Below, one piece after another: positions 13,184 through 24,535 of a DNA stretch of 64,000 bases. Under the pieces are notes generated by a model. That model did no database searches, was not told where the DNA came from, and worked only from the letters and a program-made list of their open reading frames with translations. The stretch is from Drosophila persimilis (Eukaryota; Arthropoda; Insecta; Diptera; Drosophilidae). Positions within the stretch are counted from its first letter, which is position 1, and the number at the start of each line of letters is the position of its first letter. Position numbers and translations under genes: made by a program. The stretch covers positions 15,996,001 through 16,060,000 of the forward strand of contig NW_020825289.1 in the NCBI RefSeq assembly GCF_003286085.1, read 5' to 3'.

Positions 13184-13397
13184 TATCGATATATTTAAAG
13201 ACATTTTTTGTTAAAAACAACAAGTAAATCCATCAGAAACAGGGAAGACATGCATTATCCAGAAGTTATGTCAAAAACCGCATAATATTGCCAGTTAATC
13301 GAAAAGTTATCAATGCTAATCGATTATAAGTGTGTAATGTACTAAATTTTGATCGATTTGATGATGATTTCAGCACGATAAGTCGCATATATCGATA
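13184..13397. promoter_or_regulatory. DRE/CGATA motif cluster
   Basis: Two perfect TATCGATA octamers lie at 13,184-13,191 and 13,390-13,397, with ATCGAT in between at about 13,318 and 13,352. TATCGATA is the known DREF element and contains the BEAF-32 core CGATA in both orientations. Paired CGATA clusters of this span are typical of BEAF-32 insulators. Function at this locus is inferred from motifs only. Confidence 0.4.
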
Positions 13398-14039
13398 AGC
13401 CTCTGCCTTTCCCAATCCTGTCACTCGTATGTCGTCTCCAGAGAAGAATTCCATTTACCAGAGGATCAGCCCACACGAAAACCGCTTCATCGGGCTTCAC
13501 ACGCCTCTACTCCATCAGATGTATGATGGCCAACTTAGACAAACTGTTGGCTCTCAGACGACTGTCTTAATGATGCCCAGATTAATGTGGGCCCCACAAG
13601 GAAAAGCCAACCAACCACCGCCTCGGGAGAGGCAGTTTCCGCGGTGAAAAACCAACTGCGGGCAGCGGGCAGCGGGCAACGCCTTTTTGGTGCCAAAAAC
13701 TGAAACTTTAACTATTTATTACCCGCCCCGAATGGCCCCAAGGGGACTGGGGGGGGACAGTCTGGACGGCTGACTGAATGACTGGATATCTGCGAGCATT
13801 CAAATGCATTAGCTCCAAATGTCCGATATGACGTCCACGGCCGTCTTGTCGTCTCTCCATCTCCCATTGGACTCCTGCGTCTCCGCCAGAAAGCTGCCTG
13901 TCGAGTGCACTCCGAGTGTGGCTAAATGGTTGAGCGGAGGGGAAGGGGCAGGGGCAGGGGAAGGCCGTAGTCAAATTAGCGCCTCGGGCTGCTCCTCAAA
14001 TCCATCTGCCGTGCCGCCCTGACATTGAAAAGGGTCTAA

Positions 14040-14065
14040 TGGGTCGGTCGGTCGGTCGGTCGGTC
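14040..14065. repeat. GGTC tetramer repeat
   Basis: About six consecutive GGTC units. A (GTCY)n microsatellite is a known part of the fly mini-me/DINE-1 family, but the flanks carry no other recognisable part of that element, so only the simple repeat is called. Confidence 0.8.
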
Positions 14066-17000
14066 GTCTGGTTGTCTGAAACTTTTGCCTCTCACTGTTT
14101 TGCTGTTGCTGGTTAATGATGCCAACAGCAGCGGCAGCGGCAGCGGCAGTGGCAGCGACAGCGGCAAGGTTTGTTAATCGATTTATGATGTTTGAGAAAA
14201 TTAAATGTGTCTGCCCCCGAATGGGGCGAATGATAAGAGCACAAGCTCCTCTGCCGCAACAGAAGCCGTAAGGCCAGAGCGACACAAAAGTCGACTTTCA
14301 AATGCCACCCAAGGAGGCTCCTCCGAGCCTCAAATTCGGTGACTCGAACGGGCGATACTCATTAATAGGAGTCCGTCTTCAAAAGTGAAACTCTCTTGGT
14401 TGATTTTGGCCTCAAAAAAGCCTTTCCGTGCACAGATAGATCTAATATGTGTCTATCATCATCTCTGCGAAGTATTGGGCATCTTTCCTACTCTAGGACT
14501 GGCAGCACTTGCAACTTTAAAAACTATTTCCCCCCAAAGAGCAATCTGAAGAGGGGGAGGGGGGATAGAGGAGAGGGGGGGGGGCACGTCACAAAGTAGC
14601 GTAAAATAACAATAAACAACAAATAATCATGTTGCTCCCAGTCCAAGTCGAAGTCGAAGTTCTTGCGCTTCCACTCCACTCTTCTCGTTCCCCCCGCTCT
14701 CCCTGGAGAAGCCAATCATGTGTAAGATTGCTGCATGTGGCATGGGGCAGGATGCTGTCTGCCGCCTGCCGCCTGCCGCCCGCCGCCCGCCTCTCTGCCA
14801 ACTATTTGGCCCCAAAAGGAGCATCCAGTGCAGCAGCAATGAAGTTGTCGATGCGGAGGCGCCTTTCGAAATGTCAACGAAAGTGAAGGAAGCGACGAGC
14901 AACAAGAATCCCTCCCCCCCCCCCTGCAACCTGCACAGCAGACGCGAAAGTTCTTTCATTAAATTCTTTGCTCTCAAAGAAAGTGAAAGTAAATAAACAC
15001 CTCAATGTGGGGAAATAGTAGAAAATAGCTTTAAATTTTAATTGATTCCCCAGTATTCAGAGAGAGCTGTTCGGAAAATCTGGTTTCATTCGTAAGCTCC
15101 AGGCACATGTTGTAAATTCTTCTACAAGGCAAAGAGTCCCCCCCCCCACCCCTGGCGGAATGGGGGGGTCCCTATCGCCGCCTCTCACAGAGATTTCCAG
15201 TGTTGCGTGGGTGTTGATTTGTGTTTGTCTACAGCCTCCTCTCCTCTCTCTCCTCTCTCTGAAGCCAATTGAAGGCGACACTCGAGTGTCGGAGTGTGGA
15301 TTAAACTCCGCCAGAATTCGGGATTGGCATTGAAGTGTAATCAGTGTAAGCTGTCAGAAAACAGTTTCAACTTTAACAAACAAACAAGAAAAAACTCAGA
15401 CCTACTCGCCGATTCATTCATTAAATTTAATGCCCAGAAAAAAAAAAGCTGCCCACAGGTTCTCCGGCCATCTATTGAGACACACAATTGGTCCACCAGG
15501 CGGGGGCCATAGCGAAGTGGAGCTTCCAGCCAATCCTCTATCAATTGGCCTCGACCAACTACCAAAAAAAGGAATAGCGAAGAGAAGAAAAAAGTGTAGG
15601 AACAAATTCCGTAACAAATTCTTGAGAAAAGTGACGGCATATGGGATACCCTGGCCGTTGGGGGAAGCATCTTAAAGATTGCTGCCTCCATGCTTCGTTG
15701 CCTTGAAAGATCTAAGGATTGCTGCTCCAATTAAATCCTTAAAAATTAAGGGAATATCTCTGGATAGACTCACAATTGGAACACCCTGTATGCCGTAAAG
15801 AGGCGACGACTAAAGTTGTTGCAATTGAATTTGCATAAATTGTGGCCAGAGTCGAGGCGAGTCGTTGAGTTCTCCTTCTGGTTACTGGTTTGCGTCTGCG
15901 GTTATGCAAATGCCCTCCCCCCCCCCCCCACCCCGGCGCACACACACACGCCCCCCCTAGTGTGCATTTGAAAATGCATAAGATTTATCCAAAGATTGCT
16001 GTCCATTAATTCAACTTGGATTTACTTTTAGCATATTTTACTGCTGCTGCTGCTTCATCCATGAAGCCGGACCAAAGAGAGGGACTCTTTTTTGCATTCG
16101 CATTCACAGTTCGATTCCGATTCCGATTCCGATTTGGAATACGCAAATAATTCTTGTGGGGGGGGTTTTTTTTTGCATACGACTCCCCCCCCCCCCCCCT
16201 CCCCCCCCCAGACGCCCCTTGCCGCTGCCCCACTGCTTGTACGCTTGCAATAAATTTGCATTTACCCACAAAATGTTTTGAACTATGGGGTTTCGTAGTT
16301 TCGGTTTGGGGTTTACCTTGCGTTTCGATTTATTTGCGGCTGAATTTATTCAAATCGTTGTCCATATCCCATACGTACATGGCCTGTGACTGGGAGGGAT
16401 CTGGTGGCATCTGGCATTTCATTCGGTCATATTGATTAGTTTCTGATTGCTGGCATTTGGAGCCAAAGATGACCTTTTCGAGCCATCATTTGAGTTGCTA
16501 ATTCGTGTGGCACTTGCCCCAAAGGAAACTGAATTCGCAATGGCATTGAAAAGAAACGCTTGAGAGATGATCTACGTGGCATGAAGTCTTAAAGTTAGCC
16601 CTTGAGAAGGCTTCAAACTGAAGTGAAACCTTTATTTAATTTTCTTTCATCTTTCTGTGGCACCACAGACAAATTCTGGCCGAGACACTTGTGGTTTTCG
16701 CATCTTAAATCCACTTTTCTGACAGGCCTAAGAAGAGATTTTCCATTACATTTGTGTCAAAATCATCCAAAATGGAACCAAATATAAAACCAAAAAACTA
16801 AATAACATTTTAGTGGACAGGAAAAATGTGAGGCATTTAAGTGAAGTGCAAAAGAGAAACCGCAGCCGGCAACCGCATCCGATGGGGAAATTTGTGTGTT
16901 AGTTTTCCCGCAGGGCAAAAACAAACAAAATAACACACACACACACTGGCACACATGAAAATTTAAATCCATTAACTGGTCAGAATTTCATACACAATTT

Positions 17001-18062
17001 ATGAGGCGCATTGACAGGAGGAAAACAACCCGGTCCCAGTCGGTGACACATAGATACACATGTATATGAATACATTCATATATGTATTGGTATATTTTTT
17101 GAGGATTTAATAGCAACCACAGCAGCGGCCGACCGACTTTAGGCCTCTTTGAATAACCAAAACAAACACACACACTCGTGGCAATAAAACAACACCCAAA
17201 ACTGACCAATAAACCCGGAATAAACCCGAAATAAACCCTGAAATGTCCCCCGGTAGGAGTTCGGGGCTTTAAACATTCGACAATCGACAACGAAAATAGT
17301 TTTCCAGTCGGTGGAGCCTTGGCTTCTTTTGGGCGTGCCGAGAGTCCTCGAATAAAGTTGGCACTTTGCACACGATTGGGCCTCCAGTGTGCCACAAGGA
17401 ATGCCTTAAATATTTCATCATGTGAACTGTGGCGGCAGTCAATTCTAGACACAGAGGGTCAAAGGGGGGGGCGGGCTTCTCCTTCTCCACAAATTCCCTT
17501 TCGAGGGTGTTACCTAGTCGACTCCTGCACTGTCCCTTCATCGAGTTGCCACAAGTTTGTGCAGGCCTCGTTTTAGATATTTTGTCCAAAGAATTATGTA
17601 CATTTTATAGTAGCCTTCGGGGGCTGGGGCAGGGGCACTGTTGAAGGGCTGAAAACCATTGAAGCAAACACAACAAACAGACGGTGGAGGAGGCTCTTCC
17701 AGGAGCTATTGATTCCGAAAAGTGGTGGGGAGTTTCGGGTTTCGGGGGAGTTGTTGCGTAACAAAAAGCCAGACCAATGAAATTATAGAGAATAACCCGC
17801 AATCAGAGGAGCAGACAACTAAAGACTGATACAATTCAGGCCTGTAATCAGATAAGGGACACTATTCTTGGGGTCTTCCCGCCTGGAGCTCCAGTGGAAA
17901 GTCCGGCTAAAGCCGCACGCCCACAATTGGCAAGCAAATTAGCCACGCCCTGCCCCTCTGCGGGGGCCGAATCACTGAGCCCCAACTAATGCGATTCATT
18001 TGCGTGTAAACCAGCGAAACGCAAAACTTTTTGCGCCACCTTTCAGCAGCGCCAATAGGAAA

Positions 18063-18099
18063 AGCGGATAGGAGCGGATAGGAGCGGATAGGAGCGGAT
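18063..18099. repeat. GGAGCGGATA decamer tandem repeat
   Basis: Three complete copies and a partial fourth copy of GGAGCGGATA, perfect between copies, with no coding context. Confidence 0.85.
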
Positions 18100-21000
18100 C
18101 TGGGCCATCAATTTTGGTGTTTCTTTTTTTTTGTCGCCGGCAGATAAATGCAGCGCACGATTCTCAGCAAGTGTTGGAGGCTCCGAAACGGAAAGAATAT
18201 CCGTCAATCCACCAGGAAGTCGAAGAACGAGCTCCGAGTGGCAGGGAATCAGTCAAGCCATGCCCCCTACATCCCTGTGGCAGCTGCAACACTACAAAAT
18301 GTTGTTGATTTTTTTTTTTGCTTGAGAATATATTGTTTTTTTATAATTAAATATTAAAGTGATGAAAACCAAGGCCAAGAGTTTTTTAAATTGTATTTCA
18401 CGATTAAAAAACAATTCCACTACCAGTAGGTGCCATTAAAAAATCGATATCAGTTCCATTTGGCTCTTGAATGGGCTAAAAGTTTATTTGAAAAGAATCC
18501 TCCCATTCAGCCTGTGAGCCTGTATGTCTCGCACTGTAATGACAGCACAGATTGAGCAATATTTTTCAATAAAGTGCCATTCCTTGGACGAGGAGTTTTG
18601 CGGCGTTGAATGCTGCTTTTTAAGGTCGCACCCATCCCATTTTGAAGGCCCAAAAGTGCTTGGAAGAGGACTCGGAGAAGACGATCGTGTACACAGTACA
18701 AAAATGAAAAATTATAATGGATAATGGTAGCATACTATATGGAAATATATTACAAAATGTTGCAGTATCCACCTGTAGGTTGAAACCCTGAATAACCATC
18801 TGTAATTGGCTTCAAGTTCCAGCTGAAACTGGCTTCGATGCTGAGTGCCATGCCCGATGCCCTGGCAATGTTCTGTCAATGTCTAAGCGCATTCCCCCCT
18901 ACTTTTGCTGAACAATTACCGAGGCCCTTGATAGGTTTTGTTGGCCAAAGTTTTGAACTTTAGTCCTCCACTACCGATGGACGGTTGTGGAGCACAGGAG
19001 AGAGAGAAAAGGAGACTCTAAGCCTTAGAAAGATGGATTTTGCACTACGTTTGAGAGTTTTCCGCGTCGCAATGCAGACAGATCTGAACCCAACCATAAG
19101 CTATCCGATCCGAGCCGGGTCGACGAGCATAAGCCGATCTCTGGCGATCATAAACATCTTCGGAACACCCAAGGGGTCCAGCAACAGCTCGTTTTTTTTT
19201 AGCTTTAGATACTCTAGACCTCCCCCGATCGAGGAACAATAAATCTCGATTCGATTAAGTAAATACATTTGCAGCCATATTTATGTGGAGTAACTTTTGG
19301 CAGCATTTGTTTTATGTCTTTTGAAATTTGTCAATTTCATGTGGCACACATTTTGGGTGGTTGGCTGGTTGGGTGTTTGGGGGGGGGGGGGGAATGGGAA
19401 AACATTCGAATGGATGGATGGATGATGATGATGTACCATGATATGCCTTGATTTATTGCGGCTGTTTTTTTTGGATTTACTTGTTTTCTGGCTGTGAAAT
19501 GTTTTAGAGAGATACAACTGGAAAAATCTCCACATTGTGTTCGTTTGTTGGAAACCAGGCAAATGAAATGTTTTATTTAAATAAAGCGGTCAAGGATTTA
19601 ACTTTTATGTGAATTTTCTCGAATTGCTTTCCTTTGACGCTGACCAAATCCTGACTTTTTCCCAGGCAATTAATTTTCATTTAATTTACCATCATTTAAT
19701 TCCGGTTTATTAACTCAATTGTACAAATGTGTGTAGCTATGGCGGAGCTCCCTCTGTCTGCCTGCCTTTTATTCAAATTTAATCAATTAAAATATTCTGC
19801 ATACAAATCTTCTAAAAAATGGAACAGGGGGGGGAGGGACGATGCGATGCACATGTGCAGCGGCGCATGGAGTGGTTTCAAGTTGAGAATTTTCATTTCG
19901 AAATAATAAAAACCATCCAAAACAAAAGCTCCACGAGCTCCACCTCTAGTCCTGTCTGCTCTGTCCTGACAATGACAGGGAATCGAGTCCAACAGAGGCT
20001 TGTGCTCTGTGTCTGAGTGTGTGTCCCCTTGGCTTTTGTCTAATTGTCGCTGTAGCACCAGTCCTACCAGTCCCACCATCATCATAATGCAGTCCCAGTG
20101 CTGGGTGGGGGGACCACCCCAAAGTCTCTCTCGCCCTCTCTTGTGGAGTGCATGGAAAAATGTGCGCATATGTTGCAGGGGGTGGTTGGGTACCAAGATG
20201 GGGGTGGACCTTCCCCCTCCCTCAGCCGCCGTGCGTGTCTGTGTGTTGGCAAACAAATTACAGCTGCTATTTTCAAATCATTTGGGGCCATAATTTACGT
20301 CTGTGTTTGGGGGGCCTTGCGTGTTTGTGACCCTCCCCTCTTCCACCCCCCCTCGGAATGACCAGGGGCGGGCGGGGGGCTTGCGGCTGGCTGCGTCTGC
20401 TGTCAAAATTAATTTGGCCTGCAAAAAAAAGGCGCGAAATTTAAGAAAAATATTCCAAGTAGGGGGAGGAGGAGGGGGAGGGAGCTTTATATATCTCTGA
20501 TACTCTGCCCTTCAAAAACCATTCAGAGTTTATTTTCAAATAAATCCCAAACGGTTTTTGCATATTTGTTAATTCACGCCATAAAACATAACAGAGAAAG
20601 AGGAAGAGAGAGAGGGAGAGAAAGAGAGAGCGACTGTACACACTCGTAAATCAAATATGCGACACGGACGCATCCGCGACGGCCTCTGCACTTGCCACCT
20701 CGTATTGTAAGTGCCTCAAACCCCTCCCCTCCCCTCCCCGCCCCCCCTCCCCGCACATCAGGTAGGTTTTCGTATTTTCCGTGTTTGGCATTTCAATTGG
20801 AAAATGTGCGCACATTTGCAGCGAAAGAAGTGCGGATTTATGCTATAATTTTGTGCCGTATTTTTTGTTTTATGTGCCTAAAAGATATATATACCTACAT
20901 ATATGTACGTGTATATATTGGCACACATCGGACACACCCTCAGGCGGCGTTTCCCGGCCACCAAAAGGAAGATAACAATCATTTTGAGTGTTTGCTTTTG

Positions 21001-22904
21001 TTTTTGCGCTCGCTTTTTATGGATCTACGGAAGAGCCAAAAAAAAAATGCATTAACATTAATGCCGCTGCCGCTGCTGCTGCTCCTTCTCAATACCCTGT
21101 AGTCGAAGGGTAGTACTGTTCCAGCGGAGAGAGAAAGCAGCTCCAAGAAAAGCCTCTGGAACTAAAGACAGATCTATGTGAAATACAGGGTATCCCTCAG
21201 TCCATGCCTCTCTCAAGGCGCTCCTACTGTCTGTGTGTGTGTGTGTGTGTCTTTTTTTTCATTACACAAAATTATTTAATTTCCTGCAGGCGGCACGCAA
21301 TTTGATGAGCAGCTGACAGACGTCCCACCACCCCCAGAGGGGGGGTAGGAAATAAAACGGGCAGGAGGGCAAGACAGTGGGTGTTGAAGGGGCGTGGCGG
21401 CAGGATGTGGAGGCGTTTGTCTTCTACTGCTGTTGATGATGATGATGAGGCTCCCTCTCGCTCTCCCTCCACTTCCCCATTGAAGAATTTCCTTTTTCGA
21501 ATGCGAAAATTCTTTTCCTTCGTTTGTTTAACGTTTAACGGAGCCAAGTTAATGACTTATGTGGGCCATTAGCATTTTTATGCGGCGAAAATGAGGAAAA
21601 TATTCCCAAAGAACTTTAAGCTTTTGCAAGGAAGAAGAAACCATGAGAGTTTCCTTAAAGAAAAACCCACAGGGATTAAGCAAATGATATTCACACAAAA
21701 TATACCTTTAAGCGGTCTTTGAGAGTGCTCCCCAAAAGAGCGAAATTCAATATTTATTCAATAGACAGATGTCTCCAAGGGGCCCGGGGGGGGGAGACAA
21801 GTAGAAGTGCATTCACTTAAGCAGCAACAAAATCTGTTTGTAATAATAATCATCAAAAGCAAGAGCCTCAACTGGTGGCAGCTTCAGCTGGCATCTCATC
21901 TACATTCATACCGTATATGTGATCCCCGCCTCTAGATATTCCACTTGACTCGAGATTGATATGATATACAAAATTGCATTTATAAGCAATCATGTCAACG
22001 CCCAGAGAAATATGAAAAGACATGGCAGGGGCCCCAAGGCCCAAGGCAAGGGGCCCCAGGCAATGGGCAGGGGCGTGGGGTACTATTTTTGCGAAAAGGG
22101 AAATTTTCACACCTACGCAACATGAAATCGAAACGGGGTAGAGACTTTCGGCAGGCAGTCCTCGAGCTCCATGCCCCATGCCCCACAGGAAATGCATCCC
22201 ACTTCACTTTTGGTGTCAACTTCTGCACCACCCCCCCCCCCCGCACACAAGCATCTTTCGGGGGCACATCTTAGCTTACAAGTATTTGGCGCCATTAAAG
22301 AATATTTCTTCTTTTTTTCCGAGCGAAACGAGAGGAGACACGTTTTATGCTTGTTTTTGTCGCCGTCAGCCCGAGGGCGGGATACATTTGAGTTGGAAAA
22401 TAAATTCCGCCCTAAGGTGACACATGGCTGATGTTTCAGAGGGGAGGGGTGGGATGGGAGATGGTGGAAGAAGGGTGTACAGACAGGAGCAAAAGGTCGA
22501 TAAGTTGCATTTTCTGTTGAAATTTTTGTGTGTTCAGCATTTACCAGAATTTCAGAATTTCTTGGCAGATTCTTCTATAGATTCTATAGATTAAAGACCC
22601 AGAAACCAACGGGTACTAGTGCTGTAAAATATCCATTGATATATTTGATATTCGTCTTACCTGGAATTTCTGTGCACCGCGCATTAGTCGCATCAAAATA
22701 TCGGCATCTATGATTCTTAGTAGATTTTTGGTAGCGGTGAAGCGCAACTTTAAAGATACGCTCATTGGCAGCGGCTATTCGGATTCTGTGATGCTGCCTG
22801 GCCTGATGATGATGATGATGATGATGATGTATGGGTTGCTTGCTGCTGGCTGCTGGATTCTGGGATTATTCCATATTTTGCATATCACTTTCACTATCAC
22901 TTTC

Positions 22905-23475
22905 ACTATTTCTTGGCCCTTGGCAATATTTATCAAACAAAAAACAAAACACTTCATTTTTTTTATTTGTACACACACTTTAACTTTTTCTTGGCCCTTG
23001 GTAATTTTTACCAAATAAAAAAACAAACCCTTTTTCACAATTTTTGCTCCTTTTTTTTACCACACTTGCATTTTTTTCATTAAAGTGACCTTCTATTCAT
23101 TCGATTTTCTGGCCATTGGTAATTTTTACCACATTAAAAAAACGCTTAATTTATTTTTTTACACTCACTTGCATTTTTTGCATTAAAAAAACAAATTCCT
23201 TAAATTGGCTTTCTTGGCATTTGGTAGTTTTTACATCTTAAAAAAAAACACATTTATTTTTTTACATTTTACATTTTACATTTTTTTACTTGCTTTTTTT
23301 TTACGTTAGAAATACATTTTTTTCATTGAATTTTCTGGCCCTTGGTAATTTTACCAGGTAAAAAAACACAATTTTTTTGCACACAGCTGCATTTTTGGCA
23401 TTAAAAAAATACATTTGGAATTTTTTAGCACATAAAAAAAAAAACATTTAATTTTTGTTTTTAATTTTAAAAATG
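22905..23475. repeat. Minisatellite with palindromic TTGGTAATTTTTACCAA core
   Basis: Diverged tandem units of roughly 80-120 bp. Each carries the block TTGGCCCTTGGTAATTTTTA or a variant, followed by an A-run ending AAAAAAC. The core TTGGTAATTTTTACCAA is a perfect inverted repeat at 22,998-23,014. Variants lie at 23,116-23,131, 23,221-23,236 and 23,342-23,356, and a more diverged copy at about 22,919. A second conserved block, ACTTGCATTTTTTNCATTAA, alternates with the first near 23,068, 23,166 and 23,390. The order of blocks is kept, so this is a tandem array rather than random AT-rich DNA. Confidence 0.8.
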
Positions 23476-23530
23476 TTCGTTCGTTGGAAATAAGAGACTA
23501 AGGTTCCTCAATAATGTACGCTCATTTTAT

Positions 23531-23650
23531 GAACACTGCACAACACTACACTTCACAACACAACACAACACTACACTTCACAACACAACACTGCACTTCA
23601 CAACACTACACTGTACTACACAACACTACACTGCACTACACACACACACA
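23531..23650. repeat. CAACACTACACTTCA-type minisatellite
   Basis: About 120 bp built from short units such as CAACACTACA, CTTCACAACA and CTGCACTACA, ending in a CA run. It lies immediately downstream of the palindromic minisatellite. The plus strand is strongly AC-biased with almost no G. Confidence 0.85.
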
Positions 23651-24311
23651 TTCCTGTAATTGCCGCCTGGTACTAATGATTCCTTGAAGCGATGATTCTT
23701 TGCCTGCAATATAAAAAAAAAAAATTATACATATATAGTAAATGTTATATCGTGCAATAATTAATACTAATAGTACGTTCCCCCAAAGAGTAAAAAATTA
23801 TATTATATATTATATAGCATTGAAAGCAAAATTCTTTACACAAAATTTAAGATCTCTTCGTCGTTTAATTAGATGCAATTCTTGCAAAATACGATCTGAA
23901 GAAGATATTTCCAGGAAGCCGGGGCTTTCGCACCTGTCTCTATCCAATTGTGCCTCGAAATAAAACAAATCTGCCCTCAATGGCGCTAATTAAGATGGAA
24001 ACTTTCCTATAAACTTGAAATTCAATCAGAAAATTGCATTTACGAGGCCCCAATGAGTGCTGCTAATGAAACAACTATTTATGGCACTCCAGAGATTCGA
24101 AGAGAGAGAAGCTTCTTTTCTTTTTAGTTTCCCAGGGAAAAATTTAATTTCTGTCTTGTTTTAACAGCTCATTAGCAATGCGCCGCGGGGTGGCAGAGGG
24201 AGGGGGAGAGAGAGAGAGACCAGGATGGAGATGGGCGACCCACGACTGCATCTTTCAGAAGCTGCTTAAAAGCCAATCCAAAAATAAGTGGATTCCTGTC
24301 CGGGAAGAGCA

Positions 24312-24535
24312 TTTAAAAGCCCAAAGTGTCAGACTGTCAGTCAGCGCGGCACTTGTGCTCAATCAGCGGAGAGATGCGGCATCCCCGAGAGAGCGGGGTG
24401 CGGGCTGCGGGGAGAGCACTGTGTGGGCGTCTAGCCATAACTCAAATCATCCGAAGAGCGGTGGCAGTGGCAGTGGCAGTGCCACAGTGGCAGCAGCAGG
24501 GCCTAATGAAGTGTCTCAAAGTATCTGCTAATAGG
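24312..24535 (+). promoter_or_regulatory. Candidate promoter and untranslated first exon
   Basis: TTTAAAAG at 24,312 lies 27 bp upstream of the initiator-like TCAGTC (A at 24,339), which fits a weak TATA plus Inr arrangement. The following 200 bp are much richer in GC than the surroundings and end with AATAG/GTGAGA, a good donor at 24,535/24,536. The exon would have no conserved reading frame. It could be a leader exon of the LRR gene 13.6 kb downstream; that link is inference only. Confidence 0.25.

Larger units (their letters stand above)
8176..22900. other. Noncoding region with scattered motifs and repeats
   Basis: No protein gene is supported. The stretch holds a GGTCCC hexamer repeat (10,254-10,285), ATCGAT/CGATA clusters (10,859-11,045 and 13,184-13,397), an exon-like 45-bp segment (12,807-12,851), a GGTC tetramer repeat (about 14,040-14,065), a decamer GGAGCGGATA repeat (about 18,063-18,099), poly-C/G tracts (15,917; 16,185; 19,379; 22,231) and a GAT trinucleotide run (22,804-22,828). 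Frames of 130-200 codons near 10 kb cover these repeats and read as low-complexity Arg/Ser/Leu strings. Confidence 0.7.

Noticed and set aside
14040-14065. GGTC tetramer run as evidence of a mini-me/DINE-1 element
   Set aside because: No other part of that element is recognisable in the flanks; only a simple repeat is supported.
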